A stretch of DNA of 64,000 nt from positions 1 through 64,000 of the forward strand of contig JBCCPJ010000014.1 of NCBI GenBank assembly GCA_039024895.1, written 5' to 3'. The translations under genes were made by a program, and so were the position numbers. A model generated the notes under the pieces. It worked only from the letters and a program-made list of their open reading frames with translations. It was not told where the DNA came from and made no database searches. This document shows positions 8,390 through 16,974 of the stretch, one piece after another; position 1 is the stretch's first letter; every line of letters starts with the position of its first letter. The stretch comes from JAJDOD01 sp039024895. GTDB taxonomy: Bacteria; Pseudomonadota; Alphaproteobacteria; Rhodobacterales; Rhodobacteraceae.

Positions 8390-8441
8390 GTGATGTCGCC
8401 CCTTTTCGTACCCCGCACGGACGTATTTCACCGCAGGTAGT

Positions 8442-8469
8442 GTGACGGCAAGTAAAGGTTTTATGACAT
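8442..8469 (-). promoter_or_regulatory. Pho-box-like direct repeats upstream of gapdh-arsJ
   Basis: On the minus strand three 7-mers at roughly 11-base spacing, ATGTCAT, CCTTTAC and CCGTCAC, match the PhoB consensus CTGTCAT at about 6, 3 and 5 positions. A TGAAAT hexamer that could act as a -10 follows 11 bases later, and the gapdh ATG is 53 bases downstream of the last repeat. The middle repeat is poor, so this is a suggestion of phosphate control rather than a firm site. Confidence 0.35.
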
Positions 8470-8674
8470 TTGGAATGCGCTAGGAACTGGGGTGGTGCGC
8501 TCCTGTGAGGGGAAGGAACGGGTGGTGAAAGCGCGCGCGCCAGCACGGCGAACGGATTTCAGTTACCGGGGTGGAATTGAAAAAGTGATGCGGCTCGTTT
8601 TAAGCTTTAGTCGGAACGCTTAGCCATCCCGTTCTAAACGGGGCGATTAAAGCGACAGCAAAGACGGGTTTGCG

Positions 8675-8791
8675 TTAAATCGCCCGGTCCACAGCGCGCG
8701 CGCCCGCAGATACGTCGCGTCCGAAACCTTCAATCGTGTTGCATCCCGCAAGCGCCAAAATAAGCGCGGTGAAGATTGCCAGTTTTTTCAT
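8675..8791 (-). CDS. Entericidin A/B-family small lipoprotein
   Basis: A 38-residue lipoprotein. It has a lysine N-terminus (MKKLAIF), a hydrophobic core and the lipobox L-A-L-A-G-C with Cys17 as the lipidated residue. The mature tail (NTIEGFGRDVSAGARAVDRAI) has the glycine and T-I-x-G-x-G-x-D pattern of EcnA/B entericidins. It probably sits in the envelope. Family members are described as toxin/antidote-like lipoproteins, but most alphaproteobacterial ones are uncharacterised. It starts 6 bases after the stop of the upstream binding-protein gene, so it is probably co-transcribed. Confidence 0.8.
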   Translation of the reverse strand: MKKLAIFTALILALAGCNTIEGFGRDVSAGARAVDRAI

Positions 8792-8797
8792 CTGCCC

Positions 8798-10627
8798 TTA
8801 CTCCTCATACCACCAGACATCCGGCTGGAACCCAATCCAGTCACCATACATCGGTAGGGTTTCCGGATAGTTGAGTTCCTTGGCATGGGCAATCCTCGAC
8901 ACGGGGTTGTACCAAATGGGTACGACATATCGGCCACTGGTCAGGATACGGTCCAACGCGCGGGTTGCGGCGCGAAAGTCGTCTTGGCTTTCCGAGGTGA
9001 GAAGGGCTTCTATCATCGCCTCTGCGGCAGGACTATTCACTCCCATGAGGTTTCGACTGCCTTCCGTGTCGGCGGCCTCTGCACCCCAGTAGAGATACTG
9101 TTCGTTGCCGGGCGAAAGCGATAGCCCACGTCCATAGGTCGTCATCTCAAAGTCAAACGCGGTGGTGCGTTCTTTAAACTCTGCGCTGTCAACGGCGCGG
9201 ATCGTTACATCAATGCCCATGCGTTCCAGGGCGGCGGCGTAGATATCCGTGATCTGGCTCCATTCGTTTGAGCCCGCAGAGAGCAGGATTTCGAAGGAGA
9301 ATACCTCGCCTGCTTCATTCGTTAGTTTGCCGTCCTGCACCGTCCAACCCGCGTCGGTCATCAAGGCCAGCGCCGTACGAAGATTGCGGCGGTTTCGCTC
9401 AGTGCCGTCTCCCGCGGGCAGGGCGTAACCTTCGATTGCGCCCGGCAGGAGATCATCGGCGAAGGGGGTCAGAAGCGCGGCCACTTTACCTGTCGCAGGT
9501 CTAGGCTCATAGGCCAGCACCGAGTTGGAAAAGTAAGTCTCAGCCCGCGGCAAGCCGTCGCCGCCGTTGATTGTCTGGTTGATGAATTCGAAATTGAACG
9601 CGGTAATCAGCGCTTCGCGCACTCGCCAGTCCTGAAACTTTTCCAGCCGGGTGTTCATCACCAACCCCCACATGCCCGAGGGGCGCTCATGGGGTATGAT
9701 CGACTTGAGCACGTCCCCCGATTGCACCGTCGGGAAGTCGTAAGAGACGTCCCATTTCTGCGCATTTGTCTCGCGCATCGTGTTCAGGATGCCCGCCTTG
9801 AAAGCCTCAAACATGGCGGTACCGTCGGTAAAGAATTCCATCCGGATTTCATCGATGTTCGCCATACCGTTCATGTAAGGGACAACGCCGTCGCCCCAGT
9901 AGTCAGGGTTGCGGCGCAGAGTGACGAAGCGGCCTGCCTCAAAATCACTGATGACGTAAGGCGCGCTGGAGATTGGAATGATATCGACACCGGACTCCGC
10001 AAAATCAACGCCGTCCCATTGCGCCTTCTTCAGGATTGGGCGCATGCCGAGGATAAGAGGCAGTTCATCGTCCCGTGTGTTGAAGTCAAAACGGAAACTG
10101 CGGGGGCCGGTTTGGATCGCGGTATCTACCTTCGCCCAAGACCCCTGGTAACGAGGATGTCCCTTGGTCCCCAAAGTCGCATATGTCCAAAGTACATCGT
10201 CAACCGTGACGGGTGTGCCGTCTGAGAAACGTGCCTCCTCGCGCAGTGTGAACTCCACCCATGTGCGGTCTTCGGGAACTTCAATTGTTTCCGCCAACAC
10301 CCCGTAAAGTGTAAAAGGTTCATCGTAAGAACGGCCCATCAGGCTCTCATGGGCAAGGAAGCGCAGTTGCCAGGGAACGCGTCCTTTCAGGATATGGGGA
10401 TTGAGCGAATCGAAGCTGCCAACCTCGCCTTGCACGATTCGGCCCCCTTTTGGGGCATCCGGATTCGCATAAGGAAGCGATTTGAACCCATCGGGCAGTG
10501 CCGGTTCGCCATACATGGCGATCCCATGCTGTGGCTCTGCCGCCACGATGTGCGCCGCCAAAATGCCCACAAAAGTTAACATGTTAAGGGTCAATAGACG
10601 CATCACTGGCAACAATCCCCGGCTCAT
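8798..10627 (-). CDS. Family 5 extracellular solute-binding protein (YejA-like, peptide ABC transport)
   Basis: A 609-residue periplasmic binding protein with a signal sequence (MRLLTLNMLTFVGILAAHIVAAEP; the best start may be the Met at residue 9). It has the YejA-type opening H-G-I-A-M-Y-G-E-P, then Y-A-N-P-D-A-P-K-G-G. The oligopeptide-binding signature region is S-F-D-S-L-N-P. YejA-type proteins feed peptide or microcin-like substrates to an ABC permease. No permease or ATPase genes are adjacent, so it is an orphan here or works with a transporter elsewhere. It is followed at once by the entericidin gene. Confidence 0.85.
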   Translation of the reverse strand: MSRGLLPVMRLLTLNMLTFVGILAAHIVAAEPQHGIAMYGEPALPDGFKSLPYANPDAPKGGRIVQGEVGSFDSLNPHILKGRVPWQLRFLAHESLMGRSYDEPFTLYGVLAETIEVPEDRTWVEFTLREEARFSDGTPVTVDDVLWTYATLGTKGHPRYQGSWAKVDTAIQTGPRSFRFDFNTRDDELPLILGMRPILKKAQWDGVDFAESGVDIIPISSAPYVISDFEAGRFVTLRRNPDYWGDGVVPYMNGMANIDEIRMEFFTDGTAMFEAFKAGILNTMRETNAQKWDVSYDFPTVQSGDVLKSIIPHERPSGMWGLVMNTRLEKFQDWRVREALITAFNFEFINQTINGGDGLPRAETYFSNSVLAYEPRPATGKVAALLTPFADDLLPGAIEGYALPAGDGTERNRRNLRTALALMTDAGWTVQDGKLTNEAGEVFSFEILLSAGSNEWSQITDIYAAALERMGIDVTIRAVDSAEFKERTTAFDFEMTTYGRGLSLSPGNEQYLYWGAEAADTEGSRNLMGVNSPAAEAMIEALLTSESQDDFRAATRALDRILTSGRYVVPIWYNPVSRIAHAKELNYPETLPMYGDWIGFQPDVWWYEE

Positions 10628-10680
10628 CCTCTGTTTGTTCCGAGCCTAGGCCCGTGCTGGGAGCAACGCAAACTTTATGC

Positions 10681-10709
10681 TTGGCCAGAGGCGAAACCTT
10701 GCGTATAAA
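10681..10709 (+). promoter_or_regulatory. Sigma-70-like promoter for an intergenic small RNA
   Basis: The -35 hexamer TTGGCC (10681-10686) and -10 hexamer TATAAA (10704-10709) are separated by exactly 17 bases on the plus strand, between two minus-strand genes. The spacer contains GAAACCT (10693-10699), which recurs at 10743-10749 and in inverted form at 10726-10732. It could be an operator or alternative pairing partner. A start site near 10716 is predicted. Confidence 0.5.
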
Positions 10710-10715
10710 CAACGT

Positions 10716-10791
10716 ACTGCTCGATAGGTTTCTTGCCTGTATGAAACCTGCCTCAATAACTCAACGCCCGCCTTGTGCGGGCGTTTTTTTT
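10716..10791 (+). ncRNA. Candidate small RNA, about 76 nt
   Basis: Downstream of the promoter, the plus strand holds a perfect hairpin AGGTTTC/GAAACCT (10726-10749), a single-stranded linker (CCTCAATAACTCA), and a strong intrinsic terminator. No ORF of plausible quality occupies it, and both flanking genes are on the other strand, so the terminator serves no annotated gene. The 3' end stops 14 bases before the stop codon of the convergent MFS gene. The layout hairpin-linker-terminator is usual for a trans-acting small RNA. No known family was recognised. Confidence 0.55.
10764..10791 (+). terminator. Intrinsic terminator of the small RNA
   Basis: The stem is ACGCCCGC/GCGGGCGT with loop CTTGT, followed by eight T residues on the plus strand. 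On the minus strand the stem is not followed by a T-run, so orientation is clear. Confidence 0.8.
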
Positions 10792-10804
10792 GGGGGTGTG
10801 GGAT

Positions 10805-12019
10805 TTATTCCGCCGGACGCGCCGCGCGCTTCCCGAACATCAGCCAGAGGAGCGCAAAGCCTGCCAGCAGAAGGAAGGGCACCATGGCGATATTGACCGC
10901 CGTCCAGCCCTGCACCGCAGTGCCGCCTGAACAGTTCATCAATCCGCCCGACGAGACAGACGCGAGCGTAACACAGCCATAAACGATCATATCGTTCATG
11001 CCTTGCACGCGTCCGCGTTCCTCCGCGCTATGGGCCGTGGCAAGCATCGACGTGGCGCCAATGAAGCCGAAATTCCAGCCGAGGCCCAGCAGGATGAGGG
11101 CGCCGAAGAAGTTCACAAGTTCGGTACCGGCCAAGGCCACAGCGCCCGCACCGGCAAGGATGACGAGCCCAGTTCCCACGATCTTCTCCGCGCCGAACCG
11201 GACAATCAGGTGCCCGGTGAAGAAGGACGGCACGAACATGGCCAAGACATGGGCGGTCACGACGTCTGCAGCGTTGTTCTGGGTAAACCCACAACCCACA
11301 ACGGCGAGAGGGGTCGACGTCATGACAAGGTTCATCAGCGCATAGGACACCATGGCACAGATGATCGCGACTAAAATGCGCGGGTCTTTCAGCATCTCGC
11401 GCCGGGTGCGCCCTCCGGTACAGCCGGGCGTCGCCACCGGCTTCGGGATTTTCAATCCGAAGAACAGGAAAGCTCCGATCACGTTGATGGCGACCACCGC
11501 GAGATAGGCGCCGAGGAAAGGCACGACCATGGCCGATGCCGTCACTTTGACCAAGGCGGGGCCTATGACGGCACCGACGAGACCGGCGGCCATCACGTAG
11601 CTGATTGCCTTGGGTTTGAAATCGTCGCTTGCGATATCAGTGACCGCAAAGCGAAAGAAGCCTTGTGCGGCGAGATAGACGCCTGTGAGCAGCGAACCGA
11701 AGAGAAACATCGGAAAGCTTTGCGCCACCAGCCCCCAAGCCGCCAGAGCGCCGCCTGCGGCGCCACCGGCAGCGCCGAGGAAGAAGCCGGCCTGTCGCCC
11801 ATAGTTTTGCATAAAGGTCGATAGCGGCGAGGCGGTCAGCATCGTGCCGAGGACGATCAACGCAATGGGCAGCGTTGCAAAGCAAGGGTGCGGTGCCAAC
11901 TGCTGGCCCGCGAGCCCGCCAATCGTGAAAATCAGCGGCATCTGTGCCCCTAGAAACGCCTGCGCGGCGATGAGCACCATCAGGTTACGGCGTTGCTGAG
12001 ATATGGGGGCGGCATCCAT
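10805..12019 (-). CDS. MFS transporter, substrate unknown
   Basis: A 404-residue protein with 12 hydrophobic segments and MFS-type loop sequences (N-Y-G-R-Q-A-G-F after TM2, R-F-G-A-E-K-I-V-G in the second half). There is a large family of such MFS proteins in alphaproteobacteria with no assigned substrate, and nothing in the neighbourhood suggests one. A cysteine cluster (HPCF, PGCTGG, VVGCGF) is notable but not diagnostic. It is transcribed away from the AlkA gene with a short divergent intergenic region. Confidence 0.8.
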   Translation of the reverse strand: MDAAPISQQRRNLMVLIAAQAFLGAQMPLIFTIGGLAGQQLAPHPCFATLPIALIVLGTMLTASPLSTFMQNYGRQAGFFLGAAGGAAGGALAAWGLVAQSFPMFLFGSLLTGVYLAAQGFFRFAVTDIASDDFKPKAISYVMAAGLVGAVIGPALVKVTASAMVVPFLGAYLAVVAINVIGAFLFFGLKIPKPVATPGCTGGRTRREMLKDPRILVAIICAMVSYALMNLVMTSTPLAVVGCGFTQNNAADVVTAHVLAMFVPSFFTGHLIVRFGAEKIVGTGLVILAGAGAVALAGTELVNFFGALILLGLGWNFGFIGATSMLATAHSAEERGRVQGMNDMIVYGCVTLASVSSGGLMNCSGGTAVQGWTAVNIAMVPFLLLAGFALLWLMFGKRAARPAE

Positions 12020-12160
12020 GGTTCCGCGTTACGCCCATGCGCCGCGCGGGGCAAGATGTGATCCCGTCATGGGGCTCATTCATTGGGCGAAAATTACCTT
12101 AGGGGAGTGCCGAAGCGCCCTTCGGACAGGAAGGGTTTGGCAAACCCCGCCAAAACTGCA

Positions 12161-12805
12161 ATGTCTGAGGCCATGAGTGTCGGTCGTCTCATAGAAACCC
12201 CGGCTTGTGTGGCCGAAGGGGCCGCGTTTCTCGCCGATGTCGAACCGCGCTTTGCGCACGCGCTGTCGCTCACTGGCCCGTTGCCCCTGCGACGGCGGAA
12301 GGATGGGTTTCCGGCGCTCCTTGACGCGATCGTCTCGCAACAAGTCTCCGTCGCTGCGGCGGATGCTATTTGGGGACGGCTGAAGTCGGCGGGCCTCATT
12401 GGTCCGCGCAAGGTCATGTGGGCCTCTGACGACGAGTTGCGTGCCTGCGGTTTGTCACGCCAGAAAATCCGCTACGCCAGAGAACTTGCCAGCGCTGGTA
12501 TTCGATTTCCCACTTTACGCAGCGCACCGACCGATGAAGTTATTGAGACGCTGATCGAAGTGCCCGGGATCGGTCGTTGGACCGCTGAGATTTATGCGAT
12601 GTTCTCCCTCGGGCGCGCGGATGTCTTTGCGCCGGGAGATCTGGCGTTGCAGGAAGCGGCGCGTATCCTTTTCCAAATGGAGGATCGTCCGACGGAAAAG
12701 ATGTTGCGGCAACAATCGGAGGATTGGTCGCCCTGGCGGGGCGTTGCGGCGCGGCTTTTGTGGGCCTACTACCATGTTGCAAAAGAACGGGAGGGGATCC
12801 GTTGA
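12161..12805 (+). CDS. DNA-3-methyladenine glycosylase II (AlkA-type)
   Basis: About 214 residues of the HhH-GPD superfamily. It has an N-terminal D-A-I-V-S-Q-Q-V-S-V-A helix, the helix-hairpin-helix L-I-E-V-P-G-I-G-R-W-T-A, then F-A-P-G-D-L-A-L in which the Asp is the expected catalytic residue. It removes alkylated bases in base-excision repair. It lacks the N-terminal TBP-like domain of E. coli AlkA, as is common for the short bacterial form. The start is uncertain: ATG 12161 or ATG 12173, with no good Shine-Dalgarno for either. Its TGA overlaps the TTG start of the following esterase. Confidence 0.88.
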   Translation: MSEAMSVGRLIETPACVAEGAAFLADVEPRFAHALSLTGPLPLRRRKDGFPALLDAIVSQQVSVAAADAIWGRLKSAGLIGPRKVMWASDDELRACGLSRQKIRYARELASAGIRFPTLRSAPTDEVIETLIEVPGIGRWTAEIYAMFSLGRADVFAPGDLALQEAARILFQMEDRPTEKMLRQQSEDWSPWRGVAARLLWAYYHVAKEREGIR

Positions 12806-13467
12806 TCGAAGAATTGAATTTCTCGCGGCGGGCAAGCGCGTCGGGGGAAGATAGCTCGGTTGTCATGTTCCTGCACGGGTACGGCGCCGATGGTGCGGAC
12901 CTTTTGGGATTGGCTGACCCGCTCGCGCCCCACCTGCCTGATACGGTCTTTATCGCAGCGGATGCGCCCGAGCGGTCGATGGCAAACCCGATGGGCTATC
13001 AATGGTTTCCGATCCCTTGGATTGACGGATCGACAGATGCGGCTGCTTCGGAAGGGATGCACCGCTCAGCCAAGATGCTCGACGCGTTGATCGATCGTAT
13101 TTTGGCGGAAGAGGGCATCGATGCTGAAAACCTGATCCTTTTCGGGTTCAGCCAAGGCACAATGATGAGCCTTCATGTAGCTCCCCGCCGCTCTGAGCCG
13201 GTGGCTGGGGTGGTTGGGTTTTCGGGCCGTCTGATGGTGCCTGAGCGCCTGGCCGAAGAAATGCTTTCAACACCGCCCATTCTCTTGGTCCATGGCAACG
13301 CTGATGATGTGGTGCCTTTTGAAGAGATGCAGACGGCCGGAGAAGCCCTTCAGGGTGCTGGCTTTACTGTTTACGCCCATGTGATGGAAGGGACGGCACA
13401 TGGGATTGCGTCTGATGGACTTTCCGTGGCGCTGGCTTTCATTCGTGAGCACCTCGGGATCGAGTGA
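12802..13467 (+). CDS. Phospholipase/carboxylesterase family alpha/beta hydrolase
   Basis: A 221-residue serine hydrolase. It has the oxyanion region L-H-G-Y-G-A-D-G (about 25-32), the nucleophile elbow G-F-S-Q-G with Ser117, an acid in H-G-N-A-D-D (Asp168/169), and His200 in G-T-A-H-G-I. This matches the YpfH/acyl-protein-thioesterase-like carboxylesterase family. The start is TTG 12802, preceded by GGGAGGGG and overlapping the alkA stop as TTGA, which indicates translational coupling with the glycosylase. The substrate is unknown; short acyl esters are likely. Confidence 0.85.
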   Translation: MIEELNFSRRASASGEDSSVVMFLHGYGADGADLLGLADPLAPHLPDTVFIAADAPERSMANPMGYQWFPIPWIDGSTDAAASEGMHRSAKMLDALIDRILAEEGIDAENLILFGFSQGTMMSLHVAPRRSEPVAGVVGFSGRLMVPERLAEEMLSTPPILLVHGNADDVVPFEEMQTAGEALQGAGFTVYAHVMEGTAHGIASDGLSVALAFIREHLGIE

Positions 13468-13587
13468 CCTGGACGGGTTTGAAAACCTGTAATGTGTTCC
13501 CTGCATTAGATTTCGCGCCCGCGATATGCTAACCTTACGCAGTGGCCGTTTTATTTTAAGGCTGCGCTCCGTTTTGAGGGTTTTTTG

Positions 13588-14106
13588 GTGGATAAGATTA
13601 TTCAGGCGCTCGCTGACACGAGCATTCCGACAATCGTGACCGTAAGTGGTGTCGCGCTTTTATTTCTCGCCCTTGTGGGCAAGTTTGGCACATATGTGGA
13701 AATTCCGGCAAAGCGGCAGAACCTTGCGGCGGGATTTGGCGCTGCTCTTTTGCTGGTTGGGGTGTCTTTACATCTTTTGCCGATATTGTCTGGTGGAAGC
13801 GAAGGAGATCGCGCGGAGGGACCGTCTTCTCCGACGTCAAACAATGGTTCAATCCGTTGGATCATGGCCGGGTCCTATTCGATCCGCGAGAGCGCGGTAG
13901 GTCGCCAGCAAGACCTTTTGGACAAGGGCATCAATGCAATCACAGTCGAGAGTGATGAATATGATTTCCTGTGTCCGGGCTTTTTCGCGGTGATTGTCCT
14001 GTCGCCCAATTTGGCGCATTTACAAGCGGAATTGCCCAAGGTGCGGGCCGTTGTCCCCGATGCCTATCCGAGAAATCCGGCCACGTTCAATCGCGATGCT
14101 TGTTAA
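13588..14106 (+). CDS. Membrane-anchored hypothetical protein with possible SPOR-like C-terminus
   Basis: About 172 residues from GTG 13588, which follows GAGGG at 7 bases. Two hydrophobic segments (about residues 15-33 and 46-66) are followed by a short Ser/Gly/Pro linker and a C-terminal 75-residue domain. That domain's pattern (WIMAGSYS, then R-Q-Q-D-L-L-D-K-G-I, then F-F-A-V-I-V-L-S-P) resembles SPOR/sporulation-repeat folds that bind denuded peptidoglycan. Sequence support is weak. It stands alone between the esterase and the desaturase. Confidence 0.6.
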   Translation: MDKIIQALADTSIPTIVTVSGVALLFLALVGKFGTYVEIPAKRQNLAAGFGAALLLVGVSLHLLPILSGGSEGDRAEGPSSPTSNNGSIRWIMAGSYSIRESAVGRQQDLLDKGINAITVESDEYDFLCPGFFAVIVLSPNLAHLQAELPKVRAVVPDAYPRNPATFNRDAC

Positions 14107-14116
14107 AGGCTTTGAA

Positions 14117-14144
14117 TTGACACGGCGCGCGGCGCGGGTACCGT
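14117..14144 (+). promoter_or_regulatory. Promoter immediately upstream of the desaturase start (possible leaderless mRNA)
   Basis: A perfect -35 TTGACA (14117-14122) and a -10 TACCGT (14139-14144) are separated by 16 bases. The expected start site, about 7 bases after the -10, falls on the ATG at 14151, and no Shine-Dalgarno is present between them. Confidence 0.4.
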
Positions 14145-14150
14145 TCACTT

Positions 14151-15221
14151 ATGCCACTGGACTACTCACTTCTGGGCGATGAGGGGCGGCGGGCGGAAGC
14201 CAACGGCACCGCAAGCCCGTCCTGGTTTCGTCCCGAGGTCGATCCAGCCGCCATACGCGCGCTCATGAAAAAGGACGACGCACGCGCGTTGCGGGATACG
14301 GTGCTTTGGCTCGGGCTTATGGTGCTCTTTGCGGGCATGGGTATTGCACTTTGGCCGACCCTTTGGTCGATACCGTTCTGGTTGGCTTATGGCGTGCTCT
14401 ATGGATCGGCGTCGGATTCGCGCTGGCACGAATGCGGCCATCGCACCGCTTTTGCGACGGGCTGGATGAACGAGGTCGTCTACCATCTTGCGAGCTTCAT
14501 GCTGATGCGAAACCCCTATGTCTGGCGCGCCAGCCATGTTCGACATCACACGGATACCATCATCGTGGGGCGGGACCCGGAAATCGTCGCAATGCGCCCG
14601 CCCGACCTTTTGCGGGTTGGGCTCAACGTCTTCGGCCTTGTGGATGCCTGGGTGCTGGGAAAGCGCATGCTGCTCCATGCTAGCGGTCGGCTTGATGCGG
14701 AGGAAGAAACCTATCTGCGGGCGCAAGACCGTGCCAAGGTTTTCATGGTGGCGCGACTGTGGTTGCTGATCTATGCGACTGTGGCTTTGTTGGCGCTTGG
14801 CATGGGATCAATCCTGCCGCTTATGGTGGTTGGCTTGCCGCGCCTTTTCGGCGCGTGGCATCACATCATGACGGGTTTGCTCCAGCATTTGGGTCTGGCG
14901 GAGAATGTCACGGATCACCGTTTGAATACGCGGACCGTGCTGATGAACCCGATTAGTCGCTTTATCTACCTCAACATGAATTATCATACGGAGCACCACA
15001 TGTTCACGATGGTGCCCTATTACCGGCTTCCGGAACTCCATGCGTTGATAAAGCATGACTTGCCGCCGCCAGAGCCGTCCATATGGGCCGCGTTTCGTCG
15101 GCTGCTGCCGGTCTTGCGTCTCCAGCTGACCTATCGCGATGCCGTTATTGTTCCGGAATTGCCCGAAGGTGCGACGCCCTACCGGGACGAAGTGCAGCGG
15201 CTTTTGCCCCACGCGGTTTAA
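14151..15221 (+). CDS. Membrane fatty acid desaturase
   Basis: A 356-residue integral membrane di-iron enzyme of the fatty acid desaturase/hydroxylase superfamily. The three histidine boxes are H-E-C-G-H (93-97), H-V-R-H-H (129-133) and H-T-E-H-H in NYHTEHHMF. Hydrophobic pairs lie at about 50-88 and 195-225. It probably inserts a double bond or hydroxyl in membrane acyl chains; regiospecificity cannot be read. The ATG lies at the predicted transcription start, so the message may be leaderless. No electron-transfer partner is adjacent. Confidence 0.85.
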   Translation: MPLDYSLLGDEGRRAEANGTASPSWFRPEVDPAAIRALMKKDDARALRDTVLWLGLMVLFAGMGIALWPTLWSIPFWLAYGVLYGSASDSRWHECGHRTAFATGWMNEVVYHLASFMLMRNPYVWRASHVRHHTDTIIVGRDPEIVAMRPPDLLRVGLNVFGLVDAWVLGKRMLLHASGRLDAEEETYLRAQDRAKVFMVARLWLLIYATVALLALGMGSILPLMVVGLPRLFGAWHHIMTGLLQHLGLAENVTDHRLNTRTVLMNPISRFIYLNMNYHTEHHMFTMVPYYRLPELHALIKHDLPPPEPSIWAAFRRLLPVLRLQLTYRDAVIVPELPEGATPYRDEVQRLLPHAV

Positions 15222-15429
15222 GTGGATAATACTACTGGCATTCACTTGAGCTGGATGGCCGCCACTTGTCTGAATAGGTGACTCCAAGTATCTTTGCATT
15301 GTTTGATTTTGGATTTTTTGAAGGGTGATCTTCTTTGCTTGGTGGCGGAACCCACGGCGACAAAGCGATTGTCGATCAGTGGCATGATTTGGTGCGAGAA
15401 GCACGGAATGCAGAGTGGGACATTCCTGA

Positions 15430-16974
15430 AGGTCGATTGGGCCAAGTTGTTCGCCAACTTCGACGTCGGGCCGGAGAGGCCAAGCGGCGGTCAATCTACC
15501 GGTTACGGACGGCACATCTTACTATTTCAGCACCAACCAAGGTGAGATTTTCAAGATGTCCAGGCGTCTTGATGAGACCGTTCAATTGCGGCCAGCGCGT
15601 GGCGACAATATTCGCCAGTTGGAGTTCATAGACGGGCGCTTGTTTGCGGTGACAGATGTTGCCTTGTTGCGCCAGGATGTATCAAACGAGACGCGCTTTG
15701 ATCTGACGTTCACACTTCCAGCCGGTGACAGGAATTGGCGAATGGTGTCTACCGAGTATGGCGTATTCTTGGCCGGCCGCGAGGGTCAGTTGTTAAGAGG
15801 CGAAACTGATGGGCAAGAGTTTGTTCCTTTGCGCCCCGCTCAAAGTCGATACGCTCCTATCCTGCTGCCGCCTGTCAGTTTTGACGACAAGGTTTACTTT
15901 CTAACGGACGATAGGAAGCTACTTGTTTTCTCTGATCCCAAAGGTGATCTCGAAGGACTGACCGTAGAAATACCAGGGCCGGTGATTTCATCGCCAATTG
16001 TGATTCAAAATCAACTGGTCTTGGAAACGGTCTTTGATGGTTTTTATCTTTTTGATTCAAATGAAAAAAGGGTGACGGAGCCTCTCTTTCCTGAGAGTAG
16101 CCGAGCGAGACACTTTTTTGAAACTCCTAATGATATTTACGTCTTCAGCCGCACAGGCATCTGGTCTTACGGCACAATTTATGACGAGGCGAAAGCGCTC
16201 CGGACTGGCCGGGACAATGTATCGGAAGTCAGAAGCTTGCGCCTATCCAGCATGGGAACTCCCGTTCTATTCGGCAATCGCGTCGTTGTTCCGGCGGGGC
16301 GGCTCGTGTTGTCTGGTCCGGGTACGCTGGATCAACAGTTTCGCGACCTCGAACTGGCCGACAGAGGCGCCGGGGATGAGGCTTTGCGGACGGCTTTAGA
16401 AGGGTTGGATGCAGGTATTCTTGCCTTTTAGGAGTTTGATGATTTTCTGGCCACAATGCGCGAAATTGAGATTGAGCGTGCTGGGCTGGAAAAGGTCCTT
16501 GACGACACGGAAAATCGACGGCGCATCTATGACGAGATGCCGAGGGTCATTCTCGCGCGGGAAGAGGTCGAGATTGCGTTTGACAGCTTCCTGCGGCGCT
16601 GTCGACAAGGTGCGAACGACGCAAACTTTCAAGGCGTGACCGAAGCCTGTGTCCAAAGCTGGCATGCCAATGCGTCTGAGCGCAGCGGAGCGTGGTGGAA
16701 AATCCTGGCCGAACAGGTGCCGCCCGGTATCCTGCTGCTCTTTCTCATCGGCTATCTGGCTGGGCTATATCGGTACAACATGCGGCTTTCCGGCTTTCAT
16801 CATTCCCGTGCCGATGCGCTTGAGCTGGTTGCAGGAGGCATGGTGTCCAAGGGCAATATGGACGACTTTACAAAGCTGGCCTTAGCGTTGGCCGCGGATT
16901 CTGTTGAGTTTGGAAAGATGCAAGTCGGACTTGGTGCTGGCAATGTGAGTATCGAACGCGCTGCAAAGTCCTAG
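15430..16974 (+). pseudogene. Decaying beta-propeller / coiled-coil membrane protein gene split by an in-frame TAG
   Basis: Two ORFs in the same frame (15556-16431 and 16456-16974) are separated only by a TAG at 16429-16431. The flanking residues read smoothly across it (GILAF-stop-EFDDFLATM), as if a CAG became TAG. The first part has PQQ/WD-like blades (GTSYYF, DGRLFAVT, VSFDDKVYFLTD). The second has a charged helical stretch, one transmembrane segment (P-P-G-I-L-L-L-F-L-I-G-Y-L-A-G) and a soluble tail. Coding-like sequence extends upstream of the ATG at 15556 (TDGTSYYFSTNQGEIFK), but the frame is lost near 15480, so the 5' end is also damaged. From 15222 to 15430 I see only possible debris in other frames. 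The protein family is not recognised. Base composition is more AT-rich than the neighbours. Confidence 0.6.

Noticed and set aside
8629..8643. CCCGTT-CTA-AACGGG hairpin between gapdh and the entericidin gene
   Set aside because: No T-run on either strand, so I did not call it a terminator.
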